64,000 bases of DNA from assembly GCA_947623455.1 (NCBI GenBank), contig OX392534.1:36585426-36649425 (forward strand), read 5' to 3'. Shown in pieces: positions 1 through 10,013 of this stretch (position 1 is its first letter; each line of letters begins with the position of its first letter). A program made the translations under genes and the position numbers. The DNA is from Mimachlamys varia (taxonomy: Eukaryota; Mollusca; Bivalvia; Pectinida; Pectinidae). The notes under the pieces are model-generated. The model had not been told where the DNA came from. It did no database searches and saw only the letters and a program-made list of their open reading frames with translations.

Positions 1-78
1 TCTTATTATAGTTTAATCGATTTTGAGTTCGGATTATGGTTTTGTTGACGCTTTGTTATTCTCTGATTTTTTTTCATT
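1..78 (+). repeat. Retroelement 3' tail, copy 1
   Basis: This is the end of a dispersed retroelement found about fifteen times in the window. It carries the recognisable string TTTAATCGATTTTGAGTT followed by a GTTGACGC-type block and TATTCTCTGATT. It runs straight into a T-rich tract and a possible splice acceptor at 81-82. Confidence 0.7.
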
Positions 79-82
79 CCAG

Positions 83-107
83 GGTCCCTGCGTGGGCGTC
101 AGTGTAA
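83..107 (+). CDS. Possible terminal coding exon of an upstream gene
   Basis: A pyrimidine-rich tract ending in AG (81-82) is followed by a short frame that encodes seven residues (VPAWASV) after one carried-over base and ends at TAA (105-107). An AATAAA lies about 20 bases downstream. Only the acceptor, the stop and the polyadenylation signal support it. The upstream exons would lie outside the window. It may equally be chance sequence next to the retroelement tail. Confidence 0.2.
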
Positions 108-204
108 TTGAGTTCATTGTTTTTTTCAATAAAGATTGTACAAACGACAAACACGATAATAATACCTTTATAATTTAGAACACGATACAGTCGAGTCAAA
201 AAAT

Positions 205-262
205 GAAATAGACTGCACCTCGCAGCTGTTTCGTCCCCCTCTAGGTATCGAACATATCGTAT
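205..262 (-). ncRNA. Degraded hammerhead-ribozyme-like relic
   Basis: On the minus strand this stretch reads CCTAGAGGGGGACGAAACAG followed by CTG. It matches the stem II-GAAA-stem III part of the two better copies at 4265-4308 and 6279-6322. The CUGANGA half of the core is not recognisable, so this copy should be inactive. Confidence 0.35.
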
Positions 263-1050
263 CTAGCTTACTACTCTTACGCTCAACTGGTCGAGCTTAA
301 CTGTTGATCTCTCTCTTACTGGGCAACATATCGCAGCTAGTGTTTACCAGAGTTACAAACATGTGATCAGATATGTGTTAATGTGATGCGAGAGAAGAAA
401 GCAAATTAAAGTCAGTCTCCTTAAATGATATGTAAACTTGTCTAATAAAGCATTTGCACATGAAATCTTTCACCATATTTCATCATTTTAGAAATGAATC
501 AAATATTCAGATCAAAGAACTGAGAACTGTAATGTTAATAGGTCTTACACTGTATTGAGTACAGTATGAGTCTCCACGTTTGGCCGTGACTTTACAGTTT
601 GAATCCTTTCCTGCTTTCTTTTAAACCCTCTTTTTATCCATTTTAGTATCCTCTCGACCTATAAAGGAAGCGTTATCCGAAACAATAATAAATTATGTAT
701 AATAAGATGAAAATCTACACATATTATGTATGATTGGATGAAATATCATCACATTGAAATAATGACAAGGATATTATTTTCTAATAAATGAGAAAATACA
801 CTCGTATCTTATCAATATAAAAATAATTGTAGCAGTTTTGGAACTCATTAACCATACTTAATGATAATTATGTGTTAAATTTATTTTACATATAATGTCG
901 TATTTGAAATGTCAAAACTTTTTCAACATCATAAACTACTTTTACAACGATTTATGTTTTTGTTATATATATGCCATACAAATTAATTTCCTAACAATCT
1001 CCTAGAAACGTACACAGAGAGAAGTCCAAAATTCATCTATACAGGGTGGC
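263..1050. other. AT-rich sequence without a recognised gene
   Basis: There is no open frame with protein-like composition here. It probably includes the promoter and 5' UTR of the receptor gene that follows. A possible splice acceptor (CTATACAG) ends at 1042, so an upstream non-coding exon is possible. Confidence 0.4.
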
Positions 1051-1140
1051 ATGATAGCTGATATTATCAATTTCAAAAGAAGCAAAATTCAAATATACCG
1101 ACTTAAAAAGAGGTTGAAAGAGTTTTTTTTCCTACGGAAT

Positions 1141-4129
1141 ATGTCATTTCCACACGTCGTCGTTTTCTGTGTTATGTCAGGATTATTTGCGGCGACTTAC
1201 ACAGAGTCTTTGATTTCTTTTACTGACTCCTGTCACGCTACTGCCCATTCGTGTGCAAATCAGTTAGACAATGATTTGCGAATATGCAGATGTGACCGTT
1301 TATGCAGATACTACGATGACTGTTGTTTTAATGCAGACGAAATATCAGAAGACAGAGTAGAAGAGGCCAAATTAGGGATATCGTTCCTTGATGTGACCAC
1401 TTGTGTAGGTATTACCTTTAAACGACCCGATTCAAGTCGAAATGCAGTATTTTTGGTGTCGTCGTGCCCTGTGATTGGGGAAGTGGATTATGACGTAAAG
1501 CGTAATTGTGAACATGATAAAGATCTCGATTTTCTTGACTCATTTCCAGTAGTTGACGTCAGTACCAATGTAACGTTCAAAAATAGACATTGTGCATTAT
1601 GCCACGGTGTTCATAATTGGATGCCATGGTTATTAGTTTTAGTATGTTCCCCATTATTTTATAAATTCAACACACAATCTACACCCCTATCCTTAAATGA
1701 TGCACTCATGGTTAGAATAAACAGTTCAAATTGTTTTCACCATTTTGAGCCGCCAAAAGATATTAAAGTACGTTATTGTAGCAAAGACATCGATTACAAA
1801 GTTTGGGACGTCTTGAAAGAGGTGAACAATGCAAGTTGTGAAAACCGGGTCCTGGCACCTCTTTATATTTCCCCGAAGAAGAATACTACTGAAAGAATGA
1901 TATACAGAAATTACAATTGTCTTATTGAAGATAACGGTCGCAATTACTTTGGCAAAAGTAAAATGTTGTGTGCTTTTGTAAGCATTTCAAAGCCAAATGC
2001 TGATGATCTTACGATTACTAGTCTGATTGACGTTACAGCTTTGTTCAAAACATACGGAAGCAAAAGACATGTGTTATGCAGCGAAACAGAAATTCGACTT
2101 TATGATCCGGTAAGAAGCTTTTTTATTATCATTATTATATTTCGAAATTCCGATGTCGGGTTTCAAAGATATAAGACATTCTGCTACAACTATCCCTCGC
2201 AGTTGAATATCTTTGTGTTTCAGTTGCCTGCCACGTTTTTTGACGTTGGACGGTGGTTTTAACTGTAGCTGAAAATCTTCCTTTATTTTTAGTCAAACGC
2301 AATGAATTATAATTGGCTTTGATTAAATGCGTGTTTGAAATATCCTCATGGTAATGTTCGTGTATGACATGTTATTGAAGGCTTTGAATTCATTAGTTAA
2401 TTTTCTAATGTGCACATTTTACAAAATAAATGTGGCTTAAACTTGACTTTATATTCTAGAAACACAATCAGTTGTTCCTTGTTTAATAAGTACCTTTTTA
2501 AGTACTTAAACCTAACAGTATTTCCCTAATGTTAATTTCAAACGTTTATTTTCTCTATATCAGATTGGCTGTCAGCCCCTCTTCTGCCCTGCAAACATGA
2601 AACCATCAAATGGTAGATGTGTTGACGTCAAATACAAAACCACAGGATTCGTGTTGGATCTCTTATTTGAGGCTAACAAAGTTGTAAATACTCGGGACAA
2701 AATCATTCCAAATATAGTTAAAAAGTTGATAGATAAATTAGAAGTAATATATGGTTCGATTTTTTCATATCACAGCAATTTACTGAGGTTGGGGATCACT
2801 ATCATTCCGGGTTATCACGTGATCTCGTTTAAGCCTTGTTCTATGATCAAATTGCAATATCTGATTACAGACAACATTGATAGTAATGTTACTTTGAAAT
2901 TCATGAAGAGTGTGGTTACCGAATTTGCAAAAGACTATCACCGAAATTTATCACAGGGTATCTACTACAAACATATAGATGACGTCATGGACACTTTGTG
3001 TGCGTGCAACATCTCAATCAGAAATCCGCGGTATGTAGATCACCTGTTTCTACATAATAGTGAACTACCGTGTCCTGCAGTGAAAGTACACCTGACTGGA
3101 GATCATCCGAATATCAGTGTTATCAACAACAGTTCATCAAAGGTGACATTATATCAACAGAGCTTTATTTTGAATGGAACTCCTATCGAACCAGATGATG
3201 CGTTCTTCATATTTGGCAGCTATTTCATTTGCGTAAGCACATTTTTGTCAAAGTATCAAGTTAAAAGCGAGAAAGTTGTCAGCATATCCTTCTACAGATA
3301 CGTTGTCAATACGACATGCACATTTATATCAATCATATCGCTGGTCTACTATCTCGTACAATATTTTGTTATTCCGTTTATTCGGAAGGGAAAGTCAGAG
3401 CTGATGTTTATCTTAATGGTGTATTTGCTGCTTGCCAAAATCATTTTCCTGTTGATGTCCCATATCACAGTTGCGAGCGAATTATGTAAATGGATTGGTG
3501 TGCTTCACCATTTTACATGGGTTGGTACATTTACGTTCATGTTTCTTTGTTCTTTCCGCTTGAATTCTGAAATCAGAAACTTAACCACTTTAAACAGATC
3601 GGATAGGAAATTGGTGACGATTAGGTATGTGTTGGTTGGCTTCATATTGAATATTTCTACAGTTGTATGTACAAAGATTTTGAATTTGCTTTTGTCACCA
3701 ACGGAACCATGGTACGGCGGAGATATTTGTTTTATTTCACATGTGTATGTTTTACTTGTAGCTTTTATCATTCCTATATCGCTGTTTCTTTGCGGAAATA
3801 TCATATTGTTTATTTCAATCATACACTATATCAACAAAACCTCTTTGTCTAACAGCACTGACTCTAACAAATCAACAATGTTTGTGTTAATCAAAATATC
3901 ATCAATGATGGGTTTAAGTTGGATAATTGGAATCGTTGCCATATTTGTACAGTCTGAAATTCTCCTTATAGTTTTTGAAAACATATCAAGTCTTCAAGGC
4001 TTTTTTATTACGGTTTGCTTTTTATGTAACAATCGTGTATATCAATTTTACAAAGACACTTTTACAAACAGACAGAAAATTACCTCCAGCAAACTAAAGA
4101 TAAATACACTACAGACGAATACAATTTAA
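1141..4129 (+). CDS. Adhesion/class B-type GPCR with somatomedin-B-like N-terminus
   Basis: Two exons, 1141-2109 and 2564-4129, join in phase 0 across a GT-AG intron and give 844 residues. The frame extends upstream to 1051, but the ATG at 1141 is preferred because a hydrophobic signal peptide follows it directly. Cysteines at about residues 31, 38, 49, 51, 55, 61 and 62 have the C-C-CxC-C-CC layout of a somatomedin B domain, including CRCDRLC and DDCC. A long extracellular region with many N-glycosylation sites follows. Seven hydrophobic segments lie between about residues 570 and 815; the last contains LQGFF followed by CLCNN-like residues typical of 7tm_2 receptors. It is presumably a plasma-membrane receptor; ligand unknown. 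No HL/T GPS cleavage motif was seen, so autoproteolysis is doubtful. A Methuselah-like receptor is the main alternative reading. AATAAA occurs at 4157-4162. Confidence 0.82.
2110..2563 (+). other. Intron of the GPCR gene
   Basis: The donor is GTAAGA after a proline codon. The acceptor is TATATCAG before codons for IGCQPLFCP. Translation is open across the join, and the cysteine-rich segment after the acceptor continues the extracellular domain. Confidence 0.75.
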
Positions 4130-4156
4130 TCAGACGACGATCAGCGGTCCAAATTG

Positions 4157-4162
4157 AATAAA
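4157..4162 (+). terminator. Polyadenylation signal of the GPCR gene
   Basis: AATAAA lies 28 bases after the stop codon. A second AATAAA lies near 4206. Confidence 0.55.
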
Positions 4163-4261
4163 AATGAGAAGCATCTATCATTGGATTATTTAAGTTCTTT
4201 CAGAAAATAAATATAAAACATGGAAGTGTTTTCATTACACCAAAACTGTATTTGCAGGCCC

Positions 4262-4310
4262 CTAGCATCACTGAAGAGTCATAGGAGGACGAAACAGCTG
4301 TATGGCGCAG
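4262..4310 (+). ncRNA. Hammerhead ribozyme (type I), mostly intact core
   Basis: The catalytic core is readable in order. Stem I strand is GCATCA (4265-4270). CTGAAGA (4271-4277) fits CUGANGA. Stem II is GTC...GAC with a loop (4278-4290), followed by GAAA (4291-4294). Stem III is the palindrome ACAGCTGT, followed by the cleavage triplet GTA (cut predicted after 4302). The returning stem I strand is TGGCGC (4303-4308), with one mismatch and one G-U pair. A very short hairpin stem III that becomes eight pairs in a dimer is known for type I hammerheads of metazoan retroelements. The flanks up to about 4385 resemble those of the copy at 6279, so it belongs to a mobile repeat. Activity is uncertain because stem II is only three pairs. 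Confidence 0.65.
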
Positions 4311-5499
4311 TTTTAAATAATTTTTTCGGCATACTGTATCTATTACTAAATTTAAAATGTGCAGCACATGTGTGTGTTACGTCATTTTTCAAAACACAGA
4401 GAAAAACAAGAGAAAATGTTACCGAAAGCTGTTCTTCTCTAAACGTTGAAAAGTTAAAACTCGCCGTGTTCAGTTTGATCTAGCATTGGGAACGGCATGT
4501 CTTTTTACAAATATAGCCTGGACTAGAATAATCACTCAAAATATACAAAACTTCCTTTTAAACATGCTCAGTTTCTGAATTGCTGTCTTGTAAGCATGAC
4601 CGACAGCAATTTAGATGTATCACTGAGGTTAGGAGTATTTCACTCAGATCGAAATCGTCTTGTCCATGATACAGCTCAGTCGTTTTTGTCATGTTGTAAG
4701 TAAAGATGGAGAAAAGCAACTGAAACTGAAACGTCTGTAGTATTTTGAGTACATACTCATGTGTAAAATGTCATCGATATTGTCAATAAATATATTTTGA
4801 TTTTAAGTCGCCACATCGACTTTATATCTCCAGGTTAAGTTGAAGTATTTGACTTTAATTTGAAATTCTGGCAAATTGTGGGAATAATTGTTAACCAGAA
4901 AATCAGCCATTAAAACAAAAACAAAAAAACATCTTCAGTATATTTCTTTATTAACTAAGGATTGCGGATTGAATTTTATTTTTTTTATTGTGAAAAAATT
5001 ATATACTCTTAAACTTCTTTACAGCCATATATGCATATATATGTATATCGTCGTTCGCTTTTCTAAGTCAAAATATTTCACAATTAAAGAATCCTTGCTT
5101 GACTTAAGTTTTGTATGAATGCACGTTGTGTAAATTGTAGCCATCGTCAAGCAACTATACAATCAGAAGTACATGTAAGAAGCTCGAATCCCACACCGAA
5201 CATTTCTATATACGACGTCATGTATTTTTGTAAATTTCTTGTTGTAAACGGTAAAACATGAAAATTCATCAATAACCTAGTTCAAATATTAATTTATTTA
5301 CAACTTAATGCATACAAATGTGATAGTTTCATTATGTCTCTTGTTCATTTCTGTTACCTTTGACAATGTAATATATTCTGTCGATGGAAATGATCCAACA
5401 ACAACGATAGCCCATATATATGTTACACAGTTACAATCCTTCAGACAGACAGCTAGTTAATTAATTTTGAAAAACGAATATTTGATGTTAGAAGCGAAG

Positions 5500-5615
5500 C
5501 CCTTTAATTGTGTAATTGTGCTTGAATGCTTTAATTGGTCACTTTATTAATACATTTAATTGTACTTGAATGCTTTATTTAGTCACTTTTATAATACATT
5601 TAATTGTACTTCTTT
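5500..5615. repeat. Short tandem duplication, about 55-bp unit
   Basis: Two adjacent copies of a unit contain TTGAATGCTTTA, then AGTCACTTT or GGTCACTTT, then ATACATTTAATTGTACTT. No coding potential. Confidence 0.6.
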
Positions 5616-5659
5616 ATCAAATTGTTTAAATAAGTTTCACATACTTTTGTTCAGTTGAC

Positions 5660-6140
5660 CTGTTTATTTCATGTTTGATTTATGATACGCATGCCTAATT
5701 ATTGATTGATAACATGTTTACCTTATGTTTGCTCGATGAAATGTATTATAGTTTTGCCCGTTCAATAATATGTACAATCTGTTGTTTGATTAAAGACTTG
5801 GATATTTTAGGTTTAATCAATCATATATATATTTGTTTCATATGTGATCAATGAAACTTATACTTTATATTTGATGAAGATCATGCATATCTTATGTTCT
5901 AATGATATTCATATTACATATTCTACCAATTAAGATAAAGAATATTGCATGTTCTAGGGACATTTATACTACATATTCTACCAATTAATATCATGAATAT
6001 TGTATGTTCTAATGACATATTAGATCTTCTATCAATTATGTTCATGAATATTTTATGGTCAATTAGATATATTTGCAGTTCATGTTTGATCAATGATTCC
6101 TTAATTTGATGTTCTATAAGTGACATTGATATCGATCATG
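5660..6140. repeat. Degenerate AT-rich tandem repeats
   Basis: Loosely periodic sequence repeats ATGTTCTAATGACAT, TTCTACCAATTA and TGTTTGATCAATGA variants many times. Apparent reading frames here are by-products of the repetition. Confidence 0.5.
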
Positions 6141-6278
6141 CATGTTCTTTCAAAGTCATATATATTTCGAATACAATGCTATTGATTAATTATGGTTTCG
6201 TTGTGCACAGTGTAAGCACTTTCCATTTCTAAAACAACATTAGTTCAGACAAGATCGATTCCCACCTTTTGGCCCCTA

Positions 6279-6322
6279 GCATCACCGACGAGTCCTAGAG
6301 GGACGAAACAGCTGAATGATGC
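6279..6322 (+). ncRNA. Hammerhead ribozyme relic, second copy
   Basis: Stem I GCATCA (6279-6284) pairs perfectly with TGATGC (6317-6322). Stem II GTCC/GGAC (6292-6295, 6301-6304) has loop TAGAG, and GAAA follows. The core has two damaging changes: CCGACGA in place of CUGANGA, and GAA in place of the GUA cleavage triplet. It shares flanking sequence with the copy at 4262 (for example GGCATACTG and GTGCAGCA downstream), which shows the two are members of one dispersed family. Confidence 0.6.
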
Positions 6323-6389
6323 AATATTATTCATTATTTAGGCATACTGATCCGCAACTAAGTTTAAAAGGTGCAGCAAATTTGTGTAC

Positions 6390-7390
6390 AACGTTCATCG
6401 TTTTGTTTTATATCCGATCAATGACAACGGTTATTCATATAATTATACTGAGCCTGTTAGTGTAAATAAAATTTCCTTGTATCTTGTTCAATAGTTGAGT
6501 CATTTTTAAAAAATTGTTCTAGTATATCTTAACTGTTACAAAAAAATACCACTGCACAATGATGACTAAAAAGCATCATTGGAATAAAACAACAGGAATA
6601 AAAAAAAAACAGAAAACAAAAATGAACTAAGATTTATTTTATTATTTAAAGAAAAGAAAAAAATAAACTTAACACATGAACTGGAGTGTTCTTCTGCTTC
6701 TTCTAGAAAATAACAATCTAATAAAGGATAGATATCTATAAAAGGCCCCCTTTTAGGCCCGGTTTTATCCTTCCAGCATCCCTGAGTGTATTAAAAATGT
6801 CCTATTGTATTACATCATCAAAACTAAGACAAAATGTGACCAAAAGAAGATTAGGGAGGTACCAATAAACAAAAAAAAATAATTATCAAGTTTGCTTTTG
6901 AAAAGATGAGCACTAACATTCAAACTCACGAATATTCGGTTTCCCTGTGGTCCCGCCGACTTCGAAATAACGAGGTTTGACTGTATACTCAAAGGATAAA
7001 GAAACGTAATATGCCAACTATTCAAAGGCAGCAAAATAAATACAGCATGAGCCCAGTCTGAAAGATCGGTTAACAATATTTATTAGCAACTCCTCAAACA
7101 TATCCGTCTATATTTCCCATATTTTAAACAACTGATTAACCGTAAAACATACCAAGAATTTCGGAAGCTAAAAGGGGTTGTGCCATTGTACTTCTAACTT
7201 TGTCAAAATTTTGGAAAAATGTTGAAGACACATGAAGCCAAAAGCTGTTTTCAACATTTACATTGATTTTTATACTCTTCGACATGATTAATGAGTGTTT
7301 CAAGAAAGCTGGCTTGAGCACAGAATCCATGCTTGAGCATGAAAACGGTTTCATGAATACGGGCCTAGGTCGCAAATCAATTTGGTGCTC
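6390..7390. other. No recognised gene
   Basis: AT-rich sequence with poly-A runs near 6600-6660. Open frames on both strands are short and show no domain-like pattern. Confidence 0.4.
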
Positions 7391-7394
7391 ATCC

Positions 7395-7700
7395 ATCAAC
7401 CATCTATCGTCTCGTTCAGAGACTCAATGCCACCGGGAGAGTTGCAGACCGTGTCGAACCGGTCGTCCTCGTGTGCCGACGCGTCGGCAGGGTTGCGCAG
7501 TGCGACATTCACATCTGCGCAGCCGCTTTCTTACAGCCACGGAAACGGCAAGGAACACAATAGGACCTCATCGTGCGTGCTCACATTGATCCAAAAACAG
7601 TCCCTATTCGACTACGCGCATTCCGTCTGAGATCGCGGCCGCCATATGTCGGTCCATAACTTACTGCTCTGTCGCGCAGTACGAATGAAATAGCTGAACG
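7395..7700 (+). pseudogene. Dead Tc1/mariner-like transposase fragment
   Basis: A GC-richer island encodes, in shifting plus-strand frames, segments that match the DNA-binding region of Tc1-type transposases. One frame has ATGRVADRVEPVV. The next has RTGRPRVPTRRQ followed by RSRFLTATETARNT. A third has RLRAFRLRSRPPYVGP and then a stop. The frame changes at least twice and the catalytic DDE part is absent, so this is a truncated, frameshifted remnant. The base composition stands out from the surrounding AT-rich DNA. Confidence 0.75.
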
Positions 7701-8264
7701 CACATTCTGTAAAAAGCTTCTCAATGCAACGTCGGAAAAGGGTCTTGTTCTCGGATGATTAAAGGTTTTCGCTTTATTGAACAGACGGCCGACGAGCACT
7801 ATTAGGATGACATTTTTTGTAAGTTTTCGCTGGAGTAAGACAAGGCTCGCCCATTTAGGTCAAACCGCTTTTGTTAAACTTGAGTAATATTCCCGAAACC
7901 TTTTTTTTCTAACGTGGGTTCTATTCATAGTAACAATCACCTTAGTATTTGACTTTCAGACCTGAAGAACAATCCAAAGCAGTGTCTTTCAGTAAGGAAG
8001 CGCTGTATGAAATATTGAGTTTGATAGGCTCGAAGGAACTCAATCAGCTATCGCATGAAAACCTTTAATTTTGTTTGCGCGTCAGATCTATAGTAGCAGT
8101 GGAATATGTCTTTAACCCTCAGACCTTATTTTAAGAGCAGACCAAAGCTTTCAGAAGGAAATGTTGTATGAAGTTCGAGTTTGCTATAGGCAAAAGCAGA
8201 GACGTATACGTCTCTTGCAAAAGGGGATTCAGGTGACTTACATCATGTATGTACACGGGCAACA

Positions 8265-8490
8265 TTTCTTCATGTCAATTCAGGTCAATTTCATGTCAAA
8301 ATTGTCAGGTAAAAATTGACCTGAAAAGAGCAAAAAAGTAAATTCATGTCAATTTTTTTTCCTGAAATTGACCTGAAATTCAAGTCAATTTTACCTGAAA
8401 GTAATTTCATGTCAAATTTACCTCATTTTCAGATCAATTTGACATCAATTTAAGGTCAAGATTTTTTCAGGTCAAGTTGACCTAAAGACA
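8265..8490. repeat. Cluster of TGACCTGAAATT-type inverted motifs
   Basis: More than ten copies of a short motif occur in both orientations (AATTGACCTGAAA and TTCAGGTCAATTT forms, with CATGTCAATTT variants). They are separated by A- or T-rich spacers and can pair in many ways. Confidence 0.7.
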
Positions 8491-8499
8491 TTTTGCCTG

Positions 8500-9640
8500 T
8501 GTATATCGCACGGGAACCATTCTTTAGATACGGGTTTTACCGAAACAGTACCATGCCATAGGTATGGAAACGTTATTTATTTTGCTATATGTTATTTTTT
8601 ATAATGAATTGTCCTGACATCGTTTTTGTATACTTACATTGTGTTTATACAGAGCAAAATCACCAAATATTGTCAAAATCAATTCATACTCAAAGACAGT
8701 AAAATCCATTGAATAAAGTTGGGAATACCGAGAATATTTAACAAAATACAAATTGTCTCCATACTTGTGTACAATCATCTGGATATTTGACCATTTAAAC
8801 GTTTGTTTACTGTGATGGACATATCAATCTTCGTAACACTGAACAATAATTTTAGCAGACCTGATCAAGATGTATACTATAGTTACACTCTCCAAAACCA
8901 AAAAGGAGGACCAAATTAATATACATATATGTAGTTAGTACAACTGTAACCGTTAAGAATATATACATGTGTATAAAGATACAAAAATGGTCGACTCCAT
9001 GCAAAAGCAAGTCTTTCTTAGCTACTTCGTAACTTAAATGATGCTGTTGAGGTTTAAACTATTTTGAACAATGTCGACAAACTGGAAACAGATAGTGTTA
9101 TTCACTTATTCGGTAACAATTATAAAGACTTAATTTTGATGGAACAGTAACAAAATAATAATGAAAATATTCAATAAAAAACAGATCGTGTACAGGACCA
9201 TTGGTTGCTATATACACCTTTGAAATCAAGCATTACATTGTTATAAAATATTGTTTTCGTCTTTAACAAAATCAAAATACATTGTACCACATCCATGTCC
9301 GCAAACATGTATAACAAACGTGCACATATTTCCATTCTGATTGTTTCTTCTCTATATGAATATACCATCTGAAAGCAACAAACACTAGACTATGAATACA
9401 TCATGAATACATTCATTCACGTGAATTACTTATCGTGACGTAATAAATTGATCTTGTTCAATGTGAGTCTTGCCGTTGCGCTTCGGATAACATGGAGAAC
9501 ATCCCAGCGCTAAACGCTCAAATAATAACGACAACAAGAACATATGCAGATAATTAAAAAAAAATCAAAAAATAGTAAATGAAATTTTAAAACTGTTTTA
9601 TACATGTAGTTAAAATGTAAATATATGAATTTAATTTCCA
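8500..9640. other. No recognised gene
   Basis: AT-rich non-coding sequence; no domain-like frame on either strand. Confidence 0.35.
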
Positions 9641-9647
9641 GTCAGTA

Positions 9648-9732
9648 TGAATGCAAACCGATTACATCCATATTGACCATGAAGCCCAGCGGGGTTTCAT
9701 GCAAAAATGGATGTAACCGATTTTCATTCACA
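9648..9732. repeat. Inverted repeat
   Basis: The left arm contains GATTACATCCA and the right arm TGGATGTAACC. About 22-base arms pair with a few mismatches around a 40-base centre. Confidence 0.6.
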
Positions 9733-9905
9733 CCTGCATGAAAAATTAAAAAAAAAACGCCGTTCAATCCCTATATATGTATAATATAATATAACCGTAC
9801 GTGCAATGGGAGGCGACCACGACAAATTTAAACTACGAGTTGCTTCCCCTTAAACAAGTGAGGAAAATCCTTTGTCGTCTAATTATAGAAAAGTGACGCA
9901 AAAGA

Positions 9906-9913
9906 TATAAATA
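9906..9913 (+). promoter_or_regulatory. TATA box of ARH gene 1
   Basis: TATAAATA stands about 108 bases before the predicted start codon and 35 bases before the upstream ATG at 9941, which would put transcription start near 9936. Confidence 0.5.
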
Positions 9914-9940
9914 CCCTGTTGGATTTGCCTATAAACAAAC

Positions 9941-9991
9941 ATGGCGAATGCGAGAGGGAGTGTCGGTAATTGGTCAAGGAAGCTTGCATGA
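9941..9991 (+). other. Upstream open reading frame in the ARH1 leader
   Basis: The first ATG after the TATA box opens a 16-codon frame ending at TGA (9989-9991), 22 bases before the predicted main ATG. The paralogue at 27713 also has a short upstream frame beginning ATGGC, which suggests translational control. Confidence 0.4.
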
Positions 9992-10013
9992 GACGACTGA
10001 CGGTTAACTTATC

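Noticed and set aside
1051..1140. Start of the GPCR at the first in-frame ATG
   Set aside because: The 30 extra residues are basic and would bury the signal peptide that begins at 1141; a splice acceptor-like site also ends at 1042.
7136..7399. 87-codon minus-strand frame
   Set aside because: It overlaps the border of the Tc1-like remnant; no motif, no splice support, and the real homology is on the plus strand.
7581..7799. 72-codon minus-strand frame in the GC-rich island
   Set aside because: It is the reverse of the Tc1-like transposase remnant.
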